From an uncultured Bacteroidota bacterium (GTDB taxonomy: Bacteria; Bacteroidota; Bacteroidia; Chitinophagales; Chitinophagaceae): 22,498 nt of DNA. Made by a program: the position numbers and the translations under genes. Each line of letters opens with the position of its first letter. Position 1 is the stretch's first letter. Location: the NCBI GenBank assembly GCA_903913355.1, contig CAIWKU010000056.1, positions 1 through 22,498 of the forward strand. Direction: 5' to 3'. Below the pieces are notes generated by a model, which saw only the letters and a list, made by a program, of their open reading frames with translations, was not told where the DNA came from and did not search any database. Shown piece by piece: positions 21,405-22,498 of this stretch.

Positions 21405-22498
21405 ATGAAAAAGAAAACATTAGTGGTAATAGGAGGTGGGGCCGCCGGATTTTTTTGCGCGGTAAATGCAGCAAGGATGAATCCCCTGTTACAGGTGATC
21501 ATACTTGAAAAATCCAATCAACTTTTAGCAAAAGTAAAAGTAAGTGGTGGTGGCCGTTGTAATACTACCCATGCCTGTTTCGAAATTCCAGAACTATCTG
21601 CAAAATACCCAAGGGGCCGTAATTTTCTAAAAAAAGCATTTCATTGGTTCAATACCCAGGATACCATTACGTGGTTTGCAGAAAGAGGGGTGGGGTTGAA
21701 AACAGAGGCAGATGGAAGGATGTTTCCTGACACGGATGATTCACAAACCATTATCCAATGCTTATTAAAAGAAGCGGATAAGTATGGTGTAGCTATTAAA
21801 CTCCAATCTGAAGTAATAAGCATTGAGAAAAAGGAAAATGGTTTTCAATTAAATACGCAGCTTGCTACAGTACATACAGATTTTCTATGCGTAGCCAGTG
21901 GCGGTTATCCTAAATCGGCTATGTTTGACTGGCTAACAACAACGGGTCATACCATCGAGGAGCCCGTACCTTCTCTATTTACTTTTAATATACCTGCAAA
22001 TTCTATTGCACAGTTAATGGGAGTGAGTGTTGATAAAGTGCTGGTAAAAGTAATGGGCACCAAATTAGTGGAACAAGGGCCAATACTCATTACTCATTGG
22101 GGAATGAGCGGGCCTGTTATTCTTCGTTTATCAGCCTGGGGCGCCAGAGAGCTGGCCGATAAAAAATATCATTTTACAATACTGGTGAATTGGTTGCCAG
22201 ATTATCGGGAACAGGATTTGCGAAGCGACTGGCAATCATTTAGGGAAGAATTGGCGTCGCAGAAACTAGGAAATAGGAATCCTTTTGGATTACCCGGCCG
22301 TCTATGGCTATACCTGCTTTCATCCAGCGGAATTGAAGCGGATACGCGATGGGGGGGTCTGCCAGCGAAAGAGCAAAACAGGTTGATCAAAAATATTTGC
22401 ACACAGGAATTCGGAATCAAAGGGAAAACTACTTTTAAAGAAGAATTTGTTACCTGTGGTGGAATCAAACTAAGTGAAATCGATCCCAATACTATGCA
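21405..22498 (+). CDS. HI0933-family NAD(P)/FAD-dependent oxidoreductase (3'-truncated)
   Basis: The first 364 residues are present, running off the window; family members have about 400. An N-terminal Rossmann dinucleotide site shows VVIGGGAAG (7-15) and the ribose-binding E35. The family signatures are VSGGGRCN (46-53), GRMFP near 105-109, a central ITHWGMSGPVILRLS and, near the visible end, EFVTCGGIKLSEID. Members are flavoproteins (BaiN/RdsA-like) of mostly unknown substrate. ATG at 21405 is one base after the TAA of the M20 gene, so the two are probably translated together; a functional link is not evident. No stop codon occurs before the window edge. Confidence 0.92.
   Translation, partial: MKKKTLVVIGGGAAGFFCAVNAARMNPLLQVIILEKSNQLLAKVKVSGGGRCNTTHACFEIPELSAKYPRGRNFLKKAFHWFNTQDTITWFAERGVGLKTEADGRMFPDTDDSQTIIQCLLKEADKYGVAIKLQSEVISIEKKENGFQLNTQLATVHTDFLCVASGGYPKSAMFDWLTTTGHTIEEPVPSLFTFNIPANSIAQLMGVSVDKVLVKVMGTKLVEQGPILITHWGMSGPVILRLSAWGARELADKKYHFTILVNWLPDYREQDLRSDWQSFREELASQKLGNRNPFGLPGRLWLYLLSSSGIEADTRWGGLPAKEQNRLIKNICTQEFGIKGKTTFKEEFVTCGGIKLSEIDPNTM

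Overview
The window comes from a Bacteroidota genome, most likely a Chitinophagaceae-type bacterium; the family is an inference. The evidence is the S10/spc ribosomal protein gene order, the two TTG / TACCTTTG promoters typical of the phylum ahead of fusA and rpsJ, the near absence of Shine-Dalgarno sequences, a zinc-free S14, a Wzy_C/TPR protein and the moderate-to-low GC content. It is almost entirely core genome. I see no CRISPR array, prophage, transposase or tRNA/rRNA gene.

Layout. (1) 1-1669: 3' part of a repeat-built, tail-fibre-like protein with a glycine-rich C-terminal domain; its start lies off the window. (2) 1870-4020: fusA (EF-G) with its own promoter, ended by a 19-bp bidirectional terminator. 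(3) 4158-6623, minus strand: an O-antigen ligase/polymerase-like membrane protein with a TPR tail, convergent with fusA and divergent from rpsJ. (4) 6925-18943: a long S10-spc run, rpsJ rplC rplD rplW rplB rpsS rplV rpsC rplP rpmC rpsQ rplN rplX rplE rpsN rpsH rplF rplR rpsE rpmD rplO secY. (5) 19035-22498: map, a secreted M20 peptidase and a 3'-truncated HI0933-family flavoprotein.

How they work together. The central block encodes the large- and small-subunit proteins that assemble around 16S and 23S rRNA, plus the SecY channel that receives exported nascent chains. Methionine aminopeptidase then trims new proteins. EF-G drives translocation.

The unusual content lies between the genes. The str-S10 junction is broken by an inserted reverse-strand gene, and rpsL/rpsG do not precede fusA. 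The alpha-operon genes (infA, rpsM, rpsK, rpsD, rpoA, rplQ) do not follow map. A 337-bp rpsJ-rplC gap holds about six successive hairpins. Six gaps in the operon (before rpsS, rplV, rplP, rplN, rplX and rplO) carry short 7- or 8-nt tandem repeats just ahead of a start codon, with more or less perfect complementary arms just after the preceding stop codon; the gap before rpsQ has the same arm layout as a single long stem. This recurring layout could couple or attenuate translation between ribosomal protein genes and is the best candidate here for something undescribed. Hairpins were found by eye, without folding software.
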